Origin: Saturnia japonica
Lineage: Eukaryota; Arthropoda; Insecta; Lepidoptera; Saturniidae
Reading direction: 5' to 3'
DNA: 64,000 bases
NCBI GenBank assembly: GCA_033032175.1
Contig: CM065331.1
Coordinates: forward strand, 8,804,370-8,868,369
The notes under the pieces are model-generated. The model made no database searches. It worked only from the letters and a program-made list of their open reading frames with translations, and was not told the DNA's origin. Made by a program: the position numbers and the translations under genes. Positions 23,040 through 47,448 of this stretch are shown in pieces (position 1 is the first letter of the stretch; the number at the start of each line of letters is the position of its first letter).

Positions 23040-25740
23040 TTTTCACATCCGTAATACAAAGTATAGATGCGTGTTCATCTGAACAGAGCTTTATAAGAAA
23101 ATATGTAAACGCTGCCGCGCTAAAATTTTCAATATGAACAATTCGCCCTTATTGCACTAACTTCTCAATAGATGGCACTTTAAGGTACATTTTAAATTGC
23201 ATTTAGGGGAATACTTTTAACACCGATTGTTAATGAAACAAAAATGATCATTAAATACTTTAATTGATTAAACATTCGGATACGCCTTAAACTAACGTAA
23301 TCTATTATTCAAAACAACTTGTTCTCATCCATTCGTCTGTTACTCTTATTAATCTACAATTTTATTTATATTTATAATAACAAAAAAGGATTGTTTATGT
23401 ACCACTTTAGAATTTACACGTAATTTCAAGTACTATTTTTTTTCTTCATCAATGCCGTAGTTTAGAGAAAAACAGCAAGTCATACATGCACTTAGGTGTG
23501 AAAGAGAGAAATACTGTTCGAACCCAAAAACGCATATAAAACGCGACTTTATTATTCCTGGTTAAAGATGAAGTCGACAGAATCATTTCTACATATGATT
23601 TTTTGAGAAGTATTTCGTCAAAACATAATTATTCTAAAAAAATAAATCAAGGTATTTCGTTAATTAAATAAAGTCTTGGAATAAAACTTACTGTCCCTTC
23701 TAAATACGCCATTGCAGAGTTTAAGAAACTCGCCATATTATTATATTCATTTCTTCAAAATTACAAATAATATAACAACAATTCTACAACAAAAACTTAC
23801 GAAGACAACTCCATGCCATTTTGTTCACTGATGCTATAGCTTAATACAGGAAAACCTGTTTCAAATTCTAGTTATATATGTTTTAGAAGTACGTACTAGG
23901 CCATTAAAGAAAAAACCCTTCCGTCAAGAGTCTATCTTTTGACAAAACAAAAACAAAATGGTCAAACATTGGAGTTTCTGGAAGATTCAAACTCGAACCA
24001 CGATTATAAAAAGAAAAAAAAACTCTACCCTTTATTAACTCGGCCGCCAAGAGAATGGGATCCTAAGTTCCTAACTTCCGTCACCACAGACCATTGTTTT
24101 AGCGACACAAAATGGCGCAGCGGTCCATCACCCCATTTGGGGTTGCAACTGTTTACCAGAAATATAAAAGTATTGTAGTACCTACTCATATTTATGGTTT
24201 ATCTACTTTTTTTTTTTTACAAGAATTAGAGTACATTAAGGTTGGAGTAGTTTTGAAAATAAAGTTTTAAAAACTTTATTTATACTTTTGTATTACTGGT
24301 AAAAAAAAATTACAACATCAAATGTCGTGATGAGCCGCCCTTTTTTGTCGCTAAGAGTTGTCTGTTATAATTATGACAGACACGTCAGGAACGCTATCTC
24401 TGAGCGGCCGAACTGTAATTGAAAATTATATTAATTAGTTAGGGAGGGGAAACTACCCCCTATGACTTTCCCGTGAATCCGCGCGAAATATCAATATCAT
24501 CGAAATAAACTCAACTTAGATTAAGCGACCAGAACAGAAAACCCGTGCGCCATTTCTACATTCTTGGCCTAAGGGTCAGTCGACTATTTTATAAAGGACT
24601 GTTGATCAGAATAAACGAAAGGTAGAATTTTTTTTTCCTCTAAGTGTGGGTATATTAGTTGATTGACCCACATACCTATAAAGATTTTTTTTTAACGTTT
24701 ACTAAAAGTTAACTCACAGTAAACATGCAAACGATAAATATGCAATTATAATAATATAAAAATCTTTAGCACCTGCAAAAATATCGTATCAAAAAATCTT
24801 AACTTAATAAATAATGTAAAAATAACTACAAAACGATTTTTTTTTTAAAGTAATTTACATATGAAAACTTTTATCTGTCAATAGGGGTGATAATTTACAT
24901 AATCGATACTTATATTATTAAATTGAAAATAATCGATATCGATATGTTCTATAGAACAAAAAGACACAATAAAAAAAAAAAAAAACATCCCAAATTGTAT
25001 TTTACAGATTATTGTTAACACTTTTGAGATTCTACACGTATGTAACAAAATATTTTTACAAGCTTTTATTAAACTTGCTTTGTTAATATGGACAACTGAA
25101 TTTTAAAACAGTTATCTCCTACCGACATAGGTGATATTTTGCATACACGTTTAGTTTGTATGACAATGCATGATTATATACATGACTTAACATAATTTAT
25201 AATCCAAGGTGACGAGCTCCCAAAAGGTGGCGACCAGTTATTGTTTATGCACCCCCATGATGTGGGTATCAAATGAAATAGTTTATATACCAATATAAAT
25301 GATTATTACAACTGAAACATTGAAGAATAACTAGATTTCAAATATATATTTTTTTGAATGGAGGAAAATATACAAATATTCAATTATACAAATAATTCAA
25401 GTCATATGTTATTCTGTATTTTTTTCTATTTACTTTTAAAAAAATCACCTACTAACACTCTGTTATCACGTCGACTATTAAAAAAAAAAAACTTAACATG
25501 AAATGATTCACAAGGAACTGTGAAGTGAAGAAGATATACAAAATTAATTTCGTTTGATCTCAGTGAAACATAATTAGTAACACCTTTATACGATTCAAAT
25601 AAACATCAGTCGAACGAGAGTATTGAATTATTATGCATAGATCAGAATCCTAAATTTGAAGGGTTGAAAATCTAAATAGGTTATGGACTTAAAAAAATAC
25701 AAATCAATATTTTTTACCGATTACAAAAAAAAGACTTGAG
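23040..25740. other. AT-rich region, no gene recognised
   Basis: There are many A/T homopolymers. One block (24240-24420), with AACATCAAATGTCGTGATGAGCCGCC-like sequence and a GAGCGGCCGAACTGTAAT motif, resembles 31150-31330 (CAACACCAAATGGCGTTAC, CAGCGGCCGAACTATATG). It is therefore probably another dispersed repeat. No coding signal was seen. Confidence 0.45.
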
Positions 25741-25756
25741 GTTAAACAATTCGAAT

Positions 25757-26400
25757 GTGTATATATTTTTATGGACGTTCAGCTATATATTATATCTTCT
25801 TTATTTATGAAACAAATTGGATGATTCCTTCTTTTTTTTTTGATAAGAGGATACCTCAAGAGTGGTCCCAATTTAATTTCATTGGCATTGGACCTGCAAC
25901 TTCGAAGATACACCATAAAACTACTCCAAACTATTGAATTTGGTTATCTTTTTTGCTTAAAATTGTTCTGCTTATAAAAATTCAGTAAAGAAAAACATAG
26001 TAAGGACACTTGAATGCTTGAGAAATGTTCTTGTATGTGAAAAAATAGAACACTTGCTTTCTCGATTTTTGATATTATTGGTACTAATTAAACGGTCTAC
26101 ATGACATGTCTAACAATGTCCAAATGACTCAGAATGTCTATCGTTATTTCTTTTTCAACAACATAAAAAAAAACGAGGTTCTCAATTTAAATGTTTTTTA
26201 ATGGATGTTCAGCAATAACTTCTTTTTTAGGAACCAGTTTGGAAGATTATTTTTTCGTTGGAAAGGGTATACTTCAAGGGTGGTCGCGTTTTAATTTCAT
26301 TGGTATTGTTTTTTCGACTTCGAAGATACACCAGGGAACTTCTCAAATCCATTTTCCTTGGTTGACTTTTTTGTTCAAAATTGTCTTGTTACGTACACAG
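25757..26400 (+). repeat. Diverged direct duplication, ~210-bp units 436 bp apart
   Basis: The units at 25757-25965 and 26193-26400 share TTTTTATGGACGTTCAGC/TTTTTTAATGGATGTTCAGC, TTTAATTTCATTGGCATTG/TTTAATTTCATTGGTATTG and ACTTCGAAGATACACCA in the same order. Both stay open in one frame with related peptides (NFIGIG..TSKIH and NFIGIV..TSKIH). No protein is recognised, so the open frames may be fortuitous. Confidence 0.5.
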
Positions 26401-27085
26401 ATATAAATATCGTAGTCATATGGTCTAATTGTGCACATCAAAACGGTCAGCGCGTGTGCTTGTAGAAAATTTGATCTTAGACCCTTTAGAATTTGAACCC
26501 TTCAATTAATATCGTAATCGATTTTACCGGTGAACGATCGATAAAAATGGCCAAATCGATTTTGTGGAATGTAGTTGTCATTTGAAATTCAATTAGTGGA
26601 TAATATAGAATTTTCATAGTGCGTGTATATCTTTAAAACGTTCAAGAGAAATGTGGTATAACAAAGAAAAAATCATGATGTTATTTTGTATTTTTAAGAA
26701 ATTAATATTTTTTTAAATACGATAGTAAATTACTAAAAAAATATTCATGTATAGAAAAAAGTAAATTTTTTTTTTTATTACGTACAAACTAAATTTACAT
26801 TTAAAATATTCTAATTTTGTTGATAAAAATAAAATAAATAAAAAAGGCAACATGATTGTTTTTTTTTGCCAGATGATAAAAAAAATCTCATCAAATAAAG
26901 TCTAAAGCAGCCAAATGAACACATTTTTTTAAATAATCTAATACCTAAAGTATTTTTTTTTTTACGTATTTTTTAGTAAAAAATTATAAGAGAGTTTCAT
27001 CTCTACAAAAAAATCACAGTTTCGTTTTCAGATATTAAAGAAAAAAAAAAGAAATGCAAAACAAAACATTTTTTTAAACAAACTA

Positions 27086-27586
27086 CAGTGTGTTTCTTAT
27101 TCCCAAGGAGGAAATTTACAATCTTAATGTCAAATTCGAAAATAATGTTGCCACATCAATTTTTGTAGTGTTGTGCTACCGTGTATTTTACGCAACAATT
27201 ATTTGAATTGTAAGATTTTACATACTGAATAAAGGGGTTATTTACAAATTGAGAATATTTTGTGTTATTTAACATACCCGATAATTTACTATTATCATTA
27301 AATAATTCAATTTAAATGAATTCGATTCAATTAAATGTATAGGCTAACTTACAAAAAAGAATGCTTTGCATGGCCTATGAAAGATGCGATTTTGTCCATC
27401 AAATTCATCGGCCTTCACCTTTGGATGGTTCAATGTTGTTTCAGAACAACTTAACAATAGGATTACAAATAATATATCGTAGGGTTTTACGCTTACTTCG
27501 GATTGGTGACATCACTATTTAAAAAATACATTTAACTAGCAACACATGAAATGTCATTTTATTCAATGGGAATAAAAAACGCATTT
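27086..27586. mobile_element. Possible MITE, ~0.5 kb
   Basis: GTGTTTCTTATTCCCAA at 27089 is mirrored by TTGA..TGGGAATAAAAAACGC near 27560-27584. Further in, AATGTCAAATTC..TGTTGCC pairs loosely with CTAGCAACACATGAAATGTC. The inverted repeats are imperfect and short. There is no coding capacity. Confidence 0.4.
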
Positions 27587-28856
27587 TATACATTTTTTGA
27601 ATGTATGTTTTACATCTAATGCCGATTCGTTTTTTTTTTTCAATAAATTATTTAGTATTTAATATTATTACAATGGCTTAAATGTCTAATATGGAATCTC
27701 GTGTATTAAACGGTCATAAATAATAATAAAAATCGTATTTAGGTTTATCTGGACGTAAAACGTGATCGAATCTTCTAGATCTAGGCAATAGAGTTACGCT
27801 CGGGCAATTTCAAAAGAAACTTTTGTATTATGTTCAACGTCCAATGATTTAGAAATTGAACACAACATGGCGACCGTATAAACACATGGTCTAAAAGCCG
27901 ACAAGCGGTCGGTAGAAGATTCCACAACTCCTCAAAACTAGGGTAAAAATTAATTTACATTCACTTATCAAATTTAATAGAGAAATTTATAGAGCATATT
28001 CTCGAATCTTCTAAAACTATCGAGGAAAGATTCACGGGACTTCTCATGCCTAAATCTGAAGTTATACGAACGTTTAATACACGAAAATGATAGAGAACTA
28101 CTGATTTATAAAATGTTTAATAAAAACCATTTCACACATAAATATTTGGGATACTAGACGACTTTCGACTATCAAAATTAATAACAATTTTTAAATTTTT
28201 TGTTAATTATTATGTATATTGTTACGGTACGACGATTTTACAGACGCAGGCAGAAAGTTGCCAGCTTACATGCTAAAGTGTTTAACATACATAATTCATA
28301 CTATAATATGTCCTACAATATTTAATAAATTAAAAAAAAAAACTAGGAACCCTAGACTTAAAAGGAATTCGTAAAAAAAAATACACAAAAAAGTACATGC
28401 AACGAAATGTTACGCACGTCAGATTATACTTTTTTCAATAGTCATACTCGATGTATGCGAGTGTATGCGAATGTGACGGACTAACTTCACCACAATAAAA
28501 CAAGAGGCTTTAGCAGCAAGTTCATAATGTAAACTTTTTGTTACAACTTGTAAAAGTATACTCATGATTTTTTTCTAAATTCACCTATAGAATTTGTACA
28601 ATCATTCGCCTATAAAATTTGTACAATCATTCGCCTATAGAATTTTTACAATCAAAGTCTGCAGAAAACGGAACAAAACTTACACGGTCCATTGGTGATA
28701 TATCCAACAGAAGTATAACTTCAAATACGAGTATAAGACATTACACACTCGATCGAAATATCTCCAACACCCAATTTTTTATGTGCGAATTGGTTAAATA
28801 TGATATAGAAAAAAATATAATTATAACACAATTTTATATAAATCGTAATATTGTAT

Positions 28857-40125
<11,269 letters not shown>

Positions 40126-40472
40126 TGCAAGACCAGAGGAAAACTTAACCTAGATAAGTAAAAAAAATTGCATTAATTTATTTATTGGATAATATCTTTA
40201 CAGTTTGTTCCTAGCCAAAAACAAATTATTTATTGAAAATTCACATTTTGCAAGTCTTAGTGTCATGATTTTGCTTATTAAAAAATATAACAGAAAAATT
40301 TCTAAATTTTTCAAAAATTAACTGCTTCCAAGTTTTGTGAAAGGTTGAAGGATCCAAGCGAGAATGTGTCTATGTCTATACCCTGCGCCTTATAAATCCT
40401 ACCACACGGTCCGAGCAATAGGGTAGCTATGAATATCCAATTATGAATATACCCCACTCTTAGCAATGAATA

Positions 40473-42082
40473 GGGTAAAACACCTAGCTATGATTTTTCA
40501 TTTGCACTGCCACCAGTAGCATATCCGCGTGTGTACTACTTACTAATTTTTTCATAGGAAAACGTGTCAAGCATTTTGATAAGTATTTATTTTGATTTAT
40601 CATAATTATTATAGACTATTATGTGTTGCTACAATAAAATGTTTGTCTACTGATTATTTAAGCTTGAAAAGCACTTAATTTATAAAATACGTTATATAAT
40701 TCAGGTGACCGACTACTGGGTATCAAACTTTTAAAGTCAGTCCATTTGCTACTGGTTTTATTGTAATTTTCATATATTTGGTTGAAATTAACATAGCAGC
40801 TAGTTCTTGTAATGCTGGTAAGATAAACATAATAACTTTTAGACCACTAAAAGTTCATTTTAACAGTAGTCATTTTGGCTAATAGACCTATAAGCCCAGT
40901 AGTCAACCATAAGTTCTGTTGCAGAAGATTGAACTGTAATACCATTTATTAGGACTATCTTATTGTAAGTCTAATATTATTTATATTGCCTTCATTTTGG
41001 GAGATCATCTTATCAAGAAAACCAATACACAAGTACAAAGAAGAGCAATTAATAAGAGCAGTGGCAGCAATTAGAAATGTAATGATTAAGAGAAGTTGGT
41101 CGAGTATTTGGGTGTCCCACCAGAAACTTTACAAAATTGAATATTGTGACTTAGAAATAACAGGAGGCAAAATAAACTCAGTTTTCAACATTGAGCTGGA
41201 GAATTATAGGTACAAAGAATAAAGATGGCAAAGTGGAAATAATTAAGTAGGTACCAAAATAATATTGAGTATAATAAATATAATATAATGGGATTTGGAT
41301 GATCATAAGAGCAATAAAAAATGAGCCATCTTATCCAATATGATAATAAAACTCCTAAGCTTATTGTCTGTTTAAAACACATTTCATTATGCCCAGTCTT
41401 TAAAACAACTAAGAAGTTAGGAGCCAGTTTGAGAAACAACTAGAAGATTGAGAGCAGAAGAAGAATGATATACTGATGAACTAGACAAAAGAGAACTAAA
41501 AAGATTACAAGCAAAAGTAAGGAAAAAAGATGTTAATAAAACTAAAAAGGGTTGCAAAAATGGAAATCTGATAGATTGTTGACAGCCACATATTAAATTC
41601 AAACAAGGACAAAAATACAACTTGTATAGTCAATAAAATAAAATACAATAATTATGAGAAATAAATTACTTAAAGAATATTGTATATAATGTGTGACATA
41701 CATACATGCATGGTAACATTTGAAATGTACTCAATTTGCTGGAGACTTTTATGAAAATATAGATAATAAGTAAAGTATGTGTGAAATGTCTTGCATCAAA
41801 GAAGAAGAGGCTGAATCAGCCTGGCTAACTATAGGGATGAAGAAGGCTTACACTTCTGGTCAAATGAGGCTGACTACTGGCAAAAAGTGCCATATTTTAT
41901 GTAATGTTTATTATTTATATGATAATAAATAATTGTTGTTTTTTTATTACTTTTTTAGAAAATTTAATAAATAATTTTTCAAATAACAATTTGTGATTTT
42001 ATTAATATAAAAAAAATGTCGAAACTATAATTAGACAAAGATTCAATTCATGCTAAAAGGCTTACTACTGGGTGTTTTACCC
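40473..42082 (+). mobile_element. Degraded pogo-like DNA transposon
   Basis: The inverted termini are GGGTAAAACACC (40473-40484) and GGTGTTTTACCC (42071-42082). Subterminal CTACTGG motifs in both orientations lie near 40510, 40708, 40748, 40893, 41875 and 42064. Around 41018-41140 the plus strand reads HKYKEEQLIRAVAAIRN and, after a frame change, YLGVPPETLQN. Together these resemble the psq-type DNA-binding domain of pogo/jerky transposases. A Lys/Glu-rich stretch near 41440-41560 may be a linker. The DDE core is not recognisable. It lies between the CTDSPL2 start codon and the likely 5' non-coding exon. Confidence 0.58.
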
Positions 42083-42857
42083 TTTATAACATTACAATAT
42101 TATTGACATTATGCATTTTTAGTTTTATTCTACTTGCTTTTTTAATTTATTACTATATGGCCGGCAGACATTGTTCTAGCCTTCCCAATAGCCAATAACT
42201 CAACAAACTTTACATCTGTACCAAATTTTCCCTGATAAGAATATAAAGACAGAATAGAAGAATATAAAATAAAAAACAATTAAGCATGTGCATACTTTGT
42301 TCAATTGAAAAAAGATTGTTTTGTTTTTCCTGTATTTGAAAATTTTAAAATTTTTCTTGCCACAAAAACATAATTCAGACTATTAATACAAATATTTTAA
42401 AACAAAAAAATAGGTAAATTGGTTCAGCCATTCTCAAGTGATACTCTTACCAATGAACAAGATTTTTCATATAAATTATTTATGTGCGTGTATGATTGTT
42501 GTGTGACAAATGTATTTCTTTTTTCTCTATTGTATACAATAAAGTTATATATATTATGGTATTTGCATCAGTTTACCATTATTTCATGGTATATGTAGGT
42601 AACATAAGAGTGTACATTGAAACCGACTTCTAAAGATATAAAGACCTTAGTAATCGCATACAATGAAAGCATGAAGAGAAAACAATTTAGCAAGACCTTT
42701 ATTTCAATGTGTATGTACTATTCCATAGAATAATTCAAACTTTCATTTTATTTCAGAATACATACATTATTTTTATCTAAAATTAACATTAGTCCAATTG
42801 TATCAAACTCTCTAAATTGTCATAAAAATAATTATAAAAAAAAAATTGCATACTTAC

Positions 42858-43100
42858 ATGAAACGGTGGTGTTTATAACCATGTTCCGCATATTTTGGAA
42901 ATTTTCAGAAATTATCAAATTATTTTAGTATTTTTAGATTTCATTTTAAAATTAATAACTGATTTTTTAAATAGTTACTTTAATTTCCGCAATCGAAGAT
43001 CAGCGCGGGATATGTTCGCGCCTTTTTCACATAACAGTTTACACATTAATTCACTGATATCTTCCAATGCAAATACACGAAAAAGATTTTGTAGTTATTA
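42858..43100 (-). promoter_or_regulatory. Probable CTDSPL2 5' non-coding exon and promoter region
   Basis: A strong donor CAT|GTAAGTATGC (the exon would end at 42858) fits the acceptor seen near 40153 just before the start codon. The sequence upstream on the minus strand becomes less AT-biased (GATCAGCGCGGGATATGTTC) and, around 43350-43410, carries AATGGCGGCG and GGGCGCTGTCTGC motifs. The transcription start itself cannot be placed from the sequence. Confidence 0.4.
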
Positions 43101-43591
43101 CACTAGGAGATTTTATCCACTTTAATGCAAATAATACTTGAATAACTGGGAAATTTTCGTCGCGCAACAAAAAAAGCGGCACAAGCAGTTTATTGATTTT
43201 TCCGCCTTATAACTCCAGTAACTTATAAAAGTGTACACGGTATAATATATTCCTTACACTAACTATATAACTATTTAGCAAAAACCTAACATAATGTACA
43301 AGATAATAATAATTACATGATCATTTTTATTGCGGAACACAAAAGCCAAACAAATGTCAAAATGGCGGCGTTTCTTTTCTATATACATTACTTTTTCTTC
43401 AGAGGGCGCTGTCTGCACAGAGAATAGTGTAGCGCATGCGTTGTATTTAAAGTCGATAAATAGAGTTTGTACAAAAAAATATTTAAATTTACAATAATAA
43501 TAACAGGAACCTATTCTATAAATGCATATAAACAAAAAATCAGGCATTTGTTTTTTTTGTTACAAAAATTATTTTTTACAGAATTATTAAT

Positions 43592-44108
43592 CACTAGCCG
43601 TGCCAGTGGCTTCGCTAACGCGGCTTACAAAGTGAAGTGCGAATCTTGTTCCCCCGTTCCCGGCTATTTTAAATACAAAAATGCTTATTGTGGGTGTTCC
43701 TTACAAGATAGATGTATAATCTCCTAGACTTTTCTGTAGGTATTTTTAATGCCTACTATTATGTAGTACATTCATTTGCTATACCTCTTATGGTTTACTC
43801 AGCATAAGACATTTAAGCGCCCAAACTGATTCACCACGACCACTTTTTTTTATTTGTGCGGAACTCTAATTCTTTTTCTAAAATAAAAATAGCCTGTTAC
43901 TCCCTATACCATCAGCTATCTATCAGTGAAAGTCTCGTCAAAATCGGTCAAGCTCTTTCGGAGACTACGCAGAACAAACTGATAGGCAGACAAAAATTAA
44001 AAAAATGGGCTTTTCGTTATAGGTATCGAACATACTTTCATATGTGTTTACAAAAAACTGTTAGTTTGACATTACAAACAGACACTTCAATTTTATTAAT
44101 TGTATAGA
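43592..44108 (+). repeat. Dispersed repeat B, full-length copy
   Basis: CACTAGCCGTGCCAGTGGCT is the start, with ATACAAAAATGCTTATTGTG, TTTATTTGTGCGGAACTC, TCAGCTATCTATCAGTGAAAG and TCGTCAAAATCGGTCAAGC inside. CAGACACTTCAATTTTATT-AATTGTATAGAT ends it. It has both ends of the family in one copy, about 515 bp. Confidence 0.6.
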
Positions 44109-44631
44109 TAATAGATTTCATTTTGATTAATGTTTAAGTTTACCTTATTTATATTCGCTGTCATAGAAATTACATATAGCAAGTATGGCTTATGAAAGAA
44201 AATAAATGGGTAGATATTAATTTTATACCTTAGTATTATAAAAAACGATTAGCTTTAGCGGTATTTAGTACAATTTTGCATGTAGGACCCTTTTGAAGAT
44301 TTTTTCATGTAATGATTCTGAAAAACAGTTTTATATTAACCGTTTGAGTTTGAGTTAATAGCTTTTGAGATAATGTTTTTGTTGAAGTAAAGAGGCTTTG
44401 ATAAAAAATAACTAATGTAATCTCTTTGCATATCATTATATGAATGATTTTTCTTTTATTTAAATAATGTTTTGAACGTTACTGAGAATGTCAAGTGAGA
44501 AAATAAAATATAGGATTTGAGATAGAAATTTATTTTATAACTTACCATAATATAATTACCTAACTAATATTATTACGTATTGCAAAGCATATATTATTTG
44601 CTAAAAACACAAATAATGAAATATAATATTC

Positions 44632-44752
44632 ATACGATTCCTTGCTTAAACTGTGTTTTCTTGTAAGACTCTCCTTATGGTCTGGACAAGCACACCAAGT
44701 TTTTACATCAGTACCTAATGCTAACCGTTTTGCATGCAAATCTGCGACCCTT
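44632..44752 (-). CDS. Orphan exon candidate, unrecognised
   Basis: After a pyrimidine-rich acceptor (TTTTTCTTTTTGATAAG) the minus strand reads VADLHAKRLALGTDVKTWCA then CPDHKESLTRKHSLSKES, with a possible GTATGA donor. The composition looks protein-like (one CxC and a charged tail), unlike the surrounding AT-rich sequence. No neighbouring exon was found, so it may equally be a transposon fragment or chance. Confidence 0.22.
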
Positions 44753-45404
44753 ATCAAAAAGAAAAATTAGCACAATGTCTTCATAAATAATAATTCTATA
44801 ACCCACGCAAGCGGGGAAGTGAGCACAGCTACTCTGATAATAAAAATGAGGTAGTATTGAAAGGGTTAGGATAAAGCGCTTTCAATTTTCTTTTCTATGT
44901 ATTATTTACCATGTAAAAAGTTTCACTGAATTACTTATAGTGTAAAATTATTAAATTTCTACTTGTTTAACAGGTATTTGTATTTTCGTGTGCTACTCAT
45001 AAAACAATTTTTTTTATAGTTTTTGGCGTGGACTTCATATGTCATGTCATCACGTAGAAGTTTTAATTCATAGCTCTCGGTAATTCCTTGATTCATAGAT
45101 ATAACTTACTTTTGTACCTTATGTGACCCCATATTTTGTAGAAAGGTAATATTAGTGTAAATTTGATTTATGTTCACAAGGACTCAAGTGAAGTAGATTA
45201 AAAATTATAACTATATTCAAAGGAACACTAAAATAGTGGTTTATAAAAAAATATTATTGATATTTATGTCAATTAATTTAATTAACTTAAAATTTGCTTA
45301 CTATTCATTAGTTTATAATTAAAACGTCAAAAAACAAAAGATTAAATGACCAAAATAACCAAATTAAAGGTAAATTACAGGACAGAAATTTCACCGCGTC
45401 AGAT

Positions 45405-45570
45405 TTTCACCTTTAGGGTGGTAGTTAACCAGACGGCCATTACAAAAACCTCTATCACCACGCTATGGTTTCATAAAGATGTTTTCCTTCACTGAAAGCT
45501 TAGGCTCATTAAAAGGATTCGAACTCACGTCGACAGACAGGTGTCCGTTCACATTACCACTGAACCTTCA
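45405..45570 (-). mobile_element. tRNA-derived SINE (family E)
   Basis: The complement has the head GTGAACGGACACCTGTCTGTC then CGACGTGAGTTCGAATCC (B box) and the body AGCTTTCAGTGAAGGAAAAC, ATGAAACCATAGCGTGGTGA and CTACCACCCTAAAGG. It is uninterrupted and shows where the MITE at 7332-7622 broke into the sister copy. Confidence 0.6.
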
Positions 45571-46234
45571 GTACTTCAGTATTTAAATAGCTAAACATTT
45601 AAGTAAATGGTATATCAAGTTCAGTCATTTTCTTCATCGGTTGCTGCTGCTTTGCCAAAAATTTTTGTGCCGAATGTAACTACAGATTAAACAGTCGCTA
45701 AAAAGATTACGAACAGTACTTAATTACATTACGATAGTTTAATACACTATATTTTTTATGCCATAGTAATAGTAAACAGTAAAATCATTAAAATTACAGT
45801 GAATCTACTGTAATTACAACGCACCAGGCATCACTGTGTAGTGCTGCCATGGCTGCCACCAACCACGGCTAGTGCGTTTACTGTACGATGTATTGTAATT
45901 GTTCCAACCCAGTTCACTGCGCCAGATGTGTCAACTCACATAGTACAAAATATGGGTGTGTGTGCTTGTGTCACCGCAGCTTCCCAAGTCATGATTAAGG
46001 TGAAAAATTTTCGTGGTGTGGTGTAGCACTTGCACGAATCTTTATTGTTCTACACATCCCATAACAAATAAATATTAATAATAGATTATGTATAGTACTC
46101 CTATAGAAATTTTACTAGCAATGGGCACTGTCCAATTTTTTTTATAACTTTTTTTTATTTTTGTTTTGTATAGTATGAAGAATTCTAAGACACTAATTTG
46201 AATAATATACTATTTTATGGCTTATTTCTTGCTT

Positions 46235-46830
46235 TTATATATTTTTGCATATCCATTTTGGGTAATTTAATTCAGATAACGGTTTATCTTTTATTTTAAT
46301 AAAGTCTGCTATCTCATGTCTTAGCTCGTAAAACCGTTTCAACATTTTTCCTTTGCTCAGCCATCTGACTTCACAATAATATGTTACGTCGTTATATTCA
46401 GCTGATATTTCATCCAAAAACGCCTTGAACTGACGAAGGTTAAGCCCTCGGGATTGAATAAAGTTGATGGTTTTTACTACCACATTCATAACATTCTGGA
46501 GTCGAATGGCATGACCATGGCAAGCCAAAACTTGTGAATACCTTTTCAATTTATAAAAATATCCTCTCCTGTAGAGGTTCCTTTTAGCGGCTGTAAAGCA
46601 AGCAATTCTTCAGTAACAGTGAACTCCTTATCAACACCTCGAATAAATATAGCCAGTTGAGCTGTGTCAGATAAATCGGTGCTCTCGTCTAATGCTATGG
46701 AAAATGGTTGAAAACCGGCCATACGGTCAGTCAATGTTATTTTTATATCATTAACCATCATTTCTATACGTCGAACAACAGTTTTTCAGGACACAAAATA
46801 CTGCAAACTTTTCGTTCAATAAACTTAATA
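46235..46830 (-). pseudogene. hAT-like transposase remnant (GTF2IRD2/ZBED-type)
   Basis: The minus strand reads AGFQPFSIALDESTDLSDTA then QLAIFIRGVDKEFTVTEELL and GTSTGEDIF. After an internal deletion and frame change near 46550 it continues LQNVMNVVVKTINFIQSRGL, NLRQFKAFLDEISAEYNDV and YCEVRWLSKGKMLKRFYELR. These are the DESTD and EVRWLS motifs of hAT-derived proteins such as the GTF2IRD2 C-terminus. The deletion, frameshift and missing ends mark it as an inactive transposon rather than a host gene. Confidence 0.75.
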
Positions 46831-47044
46831 ACAAACTATAGTTAGTAACCACTCAAGATGCACACAAAGTCACAAAGCAAGTTGACGGCTCGTGCCGATC
46901 GCTAGGATATCGCATGTCCAAGTTATCACCTCGGTAGCTGAAATAGAACTGAACTAACATTCAGGCCATCCACCCGCTTATATAAGCAAAATGAAGGAAT
47001 AATCTGAAATAAACTAGTTTAGAATAATTGAGAAGCAATAAATG

Positions 47045-47345
47045 TTTTTAAACTAAGGTAACCGACATAGCCAAAAGGATTAGCAAGTTGAAGTGGCAGT
47101 GGGCGGGGCACATAGTTCGGAGAACTGACGGCCGTTGGGGCAGAAAGGTTCTCGAGTGGAGACCACGCACCGGAAAGCGCAGCGTAGGGCGGCCCCCTAC
47201 TAGATGGAAATACGACATAATAAAGGTTGCTGGGAGCCGTTGGGTGCAGGCCGCACAAGATCGGTCGCTCTGGAGATCTATGGGGGAGGCCTATGTTCAG
47301 CAGTGGACATCCTGCGGCTGAAATGATGATGATGATGATGAAATG
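47045..47345 (+). mobile_element. 5'-truncated RTE-type LINE 3' end with (ATG)n tail
   Basis: The frame ending at 47321 reads DIAKRISKLKWQWAGHIVRR, RKVLEWRPRTGKRSVGRPPT and SLWRSMGEAYVQQWTSCG followed by a stop. This is the hallmark C-terminus of RTE/BovB LINEs. It ends in a (GAT)n microsatellite rather than poly(A), as RTE elements do. AAATGTTTT on both sides (47040-47048 and 47340-47348) looks like a 9-bp target duplication. Confidence 0.85.
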
Positions 47346-47360
47346 TTTTGATGTATCGCC

Positions 47361-47448
47361 CGTGAGGCGGCAAACCTCAAAGAATTTGATTGAGCAAACC
47401 GAATGGCGGTGATTATCAAATCCTTTGATGTTTGCCGCCTCACTGTCA
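47361..47448. repeat. Inverted repeat, ~29-bp arms
   Basis: GTGAGGCGGCAAACCTCAAA then GAATTTGAT is mirrored by ATCAAATCCTTTGATGTTTG then CCGCCTCAC, with about 30 nt between the arms. It could be a very small MITE or a hairpin. It directly follows the RTE insertion. Confidence 0.6.

Noticed and set aside
46546..46761. Domesticated hAT-derived host gene
   Set aside because: The two conserved pieces are separated by an internal deletion and a frame change and lack the N-terminal zinc finger, so decay is simpler.
47315..47345. Stand-alone microsatellite
   Set aside because: The GAT repeat directly follows the RTE stop codon and is inside the target duplication, so it is the LINE's own 3' tail.
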